NCBI GenBank assembly: GCA_947462685.1
Contig: CANHPL010000002.1
Coordinates: 62,001 to 126,000 of the forward strand
From: Burkholderiaceae bacterium
GTDB taxonomy: Bacteria; Pseudomonadota; Gammaproteobacteria; Burkholderiales; Burkholderiaceae
Reading direction: 5' to 3'
DNA: 64,000 nt
The notes beneath the pieces are model-generated. The model did no database searches. It was not told the origin of the DNA and saw nothing but the letters and a program-made list of their open reading frames with translations. This document shows positions 62,331-64,000 of the stretch, piece after piece (position 1 is the first letter of the stretch; every line of letters starts with the position of its first letter). Position numbers and translations under genes: made by a program.

Positions 62331-63038
62331 ATGATCTCATTTTTTAAATTTAAAAATAATAAAAATTCAGAAGATAGTCCTGTTCGCACTGAGCCAACGA
62401 TGAAATCTCGTCGTCAAGTTCTCGATGATGATAATCAAGAATCGATGTCAGAAAACCCAGAAGTTCAGAGAGCTAGACATCGATTATTGGGCGCGGTTTT
62501 TCTATTATTGATTGCTATCATTGGACTGCCAAGAATTTTTGATGCCGAACCAAAAATAATTAAAAATGATGTGGTGATTAAGGTTCTAAGTTCTGTTAGT
62601 GATTCTGTTAGTACCAATGAAGAAAAACCACGGGTTGATAACGCATTCGTATTACCTTCCCCCCTGGATGAGAAAATTCCTGCTGTTAATAACACGAAAA
62701 TTCAGGATACAAAATCTAGCTCTAATACGTTTTTAGATAATAATGAGGTTATTATTTCAGAGTCTGTCCCTAAAGAAACAGATAAAAGTAAGGCGAAATT
62801 TTATATTCAAGTTGCAACATTCTCGACGAATGATCGAGTAAAGAAAATGTCAGCCAAGCTGAAAGAGTTAAAAATATCTTCGTATGTTGTAGAAAGAAAA
62901 AAAGAGGCGGAGGATACGACTTTATATCTTCTGCGGTCAGGACCATATAACAGTCGAGAGGATGCTCAAGCCGCGGTTAAAAAAATGGCTGAACTTGAAG
63001 TTGCCCCCAAAATTATTGAAATGAAAACCCCTCAATAA
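62331..63038 (+). CDS. SPOR-domain cell-division-associated membrane protein (DedD-like)
   Basis: 235-residue bitopic protein. It has a charged cytoplasmic start, one membrane segment (LLGAVFLLLIAIIGLPRIF, about residues 50-68), a flexible linker and a C-terminal SPOR domain (AKFYIQVATFSTNDRVKKM to LRSGPYNSREDAQAAV). SPOR domains bind denuded septal peptidoglycan. Position between folC and cvpA is that of DedD in E. coli. Its stop overlaps the cvpA start by one base. Confidence 0.88.
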   Translation: MISFFKFKNNKNSEDSPVRTEPTMKSRRQVLDDDNQESMSENPEVQRARHRLLGAVFLLLIAIIGLPRIFDAEPKIIKNDVVIKVLSSVSDSVSTNEEKPRVDNAFVLPSPLDEKIPAVNNTKIQDTKSSSNTFLDNNEVIISESVPKETDKSKAKFYIQVATFSTNDRVKKMSAKLKELKISSYVVERKKEAEDTTLYLLRSGPYNSREDAQAAVKKMAELEVAPKIIEMKTPQ

Positions 63039-63568
63039 TGAATACCTTCGCCTTTACAACGATTGATTTCATTGTGATAGGAATTATTGCCTTTTCAGCA
63101 ATATTGGGTTTGATTCGTGGATTTATTCGTGAATCTTTTTCATTTGTTGGTTTTGCTATTGCTATGTATGTTGCTTATCATTTCTCAGGTGTCATTGCGA
63201 CAAAATGGTTAACTGCCGTTCCAGGTGGCATGACGGGTCAGAATGCTTTAGCCTTTATTGGAGTTTTTGTAGCAATCTTAATTTTGTCAAAAATTATTTC
63301 AAATTTATTTAGTGGTTTAGTTAATAAAATTGGTTTATCTTTTTTTGATCGTTTACTCGGTGCCTTTTTTGGAACGATTCGAGGTGGGCTTATTGTCGTT
63401 GTATTGTCAACGTTATTCGCTTTAACTGATATACCTAAAAGTTCTGAATGGAAAGATGCTTTAACAAAACCTGGAATAGAAATGGCGGTAGGATTGATTC
63501 GTAGTTGGTTGCCTGAAGATTGGGCGACTCAATTAAAAAATGCTACTGATATTCGTCAATTACCTTAA
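63038..63568 (+). CDS. cvpA: CvpA family membrane protein
   Basis: 176-residue inner-membrane protein with four or so hydrophobic segments. Family marks are TTIDFIVIGIIAFSAILGLI, RGFIRESFSFVGFAIAMYVA and FFDRLLGAFFGTIRGGLIV. Needed for colicin V release in E. coli and linked to envelope stress tolerance. It lies directly before purF as in most proteobacteria. Confidence 0.92.
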   Translation: MNTFAFTTIDFIVIGIIAFSAILGLIRGFIRESFSFVGFAIAMYVAYHFSGVIATKWLTAVPGGMTGQNALAFIGVFVAILILSKIISNLFSGLVNKIGLSFFDRLLGAFFGTIRGGLIVVVLSTLFALTDIPKSSEWKDALTKPGIEMAVGLIRSWLPEDWATQLKNATDIRQLP

Positions 63569-63586
63569 ATCTTCGAAAGTTATCTT

Positions 63587-64000
63587 ATGTGCGGAATTGT
63601 TGGGGTTATTGCTAATGAACCGGTCAATCAACTGATATATGATGCGTTATTGCTATTACAACATCGTGGTCAAGATGCAGCAGGTATTGCTACTCATAAC
63701 GGTTTTACTTTTCACATGCACAAAGCGAATGGTTTAGTTAGAGACGTTTTTAGAACGCGTAATATGCGAGGTTTAGTTGGAAATTCAGGGATTGGTCAAG
63801 TCAGGTATCCTACCGCAGGTTCTGCGAGTAGTGAAGAGGAAGCGCAGCCTTTTTATGTGAATGCTCCTTTTGGGATTGTTCTTGCTCATAATGGCAATTT
63901 AACGAATGCACCTAAGTTGCGTGATGAAATGTTTCACCGCGATCGACGTCACATTAATACAAGTTCAGATACCGAAGTTTTATTAAATGTACTTGCTGAT
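63587..64000 (+). CDS. purF: Amidophosphoribosyltransferase, 3' part beyond the window
   Basis: First enzyme of purine synthesis. The visible 138 residues are the N-terminal glutaminase domain: Cys2 nucleophile after Met removal ([10 protein letters not shown]), [34 protein letters not shown], and [20 protein letters not shown]. The frame is open to the last base; about 500 residues are expected in total. It begins 18 bases after cvpA, as is usual. Confidence 0.95.
   Translation, partial: MCGIVGVIANEPVNQLIYDALLLLQHRGQDAAGIATHNGFTFHMHKANGLVRDVFRTRNMRGLVGNSGIGQVRYPTAGSASSEEEAQPFYVNAPFGIVLAHNGNLTNAPKLRDEMFHRDRRHINTSSDTEVLLNVLAD

Noticed and set aside
1..64000. CRISPR arrays, tRNA or rRNA genes, insertion sequences, prophage genes
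   Set aside because: I looked for spaced direct repeats, tRNA-like cloverleaf ends, transposase or integrase motifs and phage structural genes and found none.

Overview
The window looks like chromosome from a low-GC betaproteobacterium of the order Burkholderiales, most likely Polynucleobacter or a close freshwater relative (inference). The reasons are the run leuC-small lipoprotein-leuD-leuB-asd-fimV-truA-trpF-trpB-trpA-accD-folC-SPOR-cvpA-purF, the unit mdh/GntR/sdhCDAB-sdhE-gltA, a DUF2863-like protein, and AT-rich codon use (roughly 40 percent GC by eye, not computed). I see no rRNA, tRNA, CRISPR array, insertion sequence or prophage gene.

Positions 1-9945 carry catabolic genes. They begin with a branched-chain-amino-acid-type (Liv) ABC transporter cut by the window edge. 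A two-subunit Rieske ring-hydroxylating oxygenase without electron-transfer partners follows. Next come a FrnE-like thiol oxidoreductase, a PIF1-like helicase, a beta-hydroxyacid dehydrogenase, an alpha/beta-hydrolase that has lost its nucleophile serine, and an orphan Liv-type binding protein closed by a clear terminator.

Positions 9957-25869 form the most interesting block. It holds an ACMSD-type amidohydrolase and a second, complete Liv transporter whose binding protein has a Tat signal. It also holds a beta-hydroxyacid dehydrogenase, a two-subunit molybdenum hydroxylase, a GlcG/HbpS-like protein, a flavin reductase, an alpha/beta-hydrolase, a Gfo/Idh dehydrogenase, a TetR regulator, a luciferase-like FMN monooxygenase and an amidase. 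Five inverted repeats of one design (TGAT, six bases, ATCA or a close variant) lie in the three intergenic regions that drive most of these units, several next to a TATAAT-like box. I infer a single TetR-type regulon for uptake and opening of a ring compound, possibly an N-heterocycle. The enzyme mix recalls the Rut and pyridine pathways, but the order and the molybdenum hydroxylase differ.

Positions 25961-44342 mix housekeeping genes (dusA, acuI-like, a zinc-ribbon Smr protein, rarA, purU, yaaA, mdh) with a second catabolic operon. That operon encodes an FAH-family hydrolase, a 3-oxoacid CoA-transferase, a thiolase and a nitroreductase, and would carry 3-oxoadipate to succinyl-CoA and acetyl-CoA.

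From 44431 to the end everything is on the plus strand and is core metabolism. It comprises a GntR regulator, succinate dehydrogenase and citrate synthase, then leucine, aspartate-semialdehyde, tryptophan, fatty-acid and folate genes, and the start of purF. The peripheral catabolic products feed into this TCA unit. Possible control sites here are a 10-bp-arm palindrome before sdhC and two competing hairpins before asd, one of which would cover the asd ribosome binding site.
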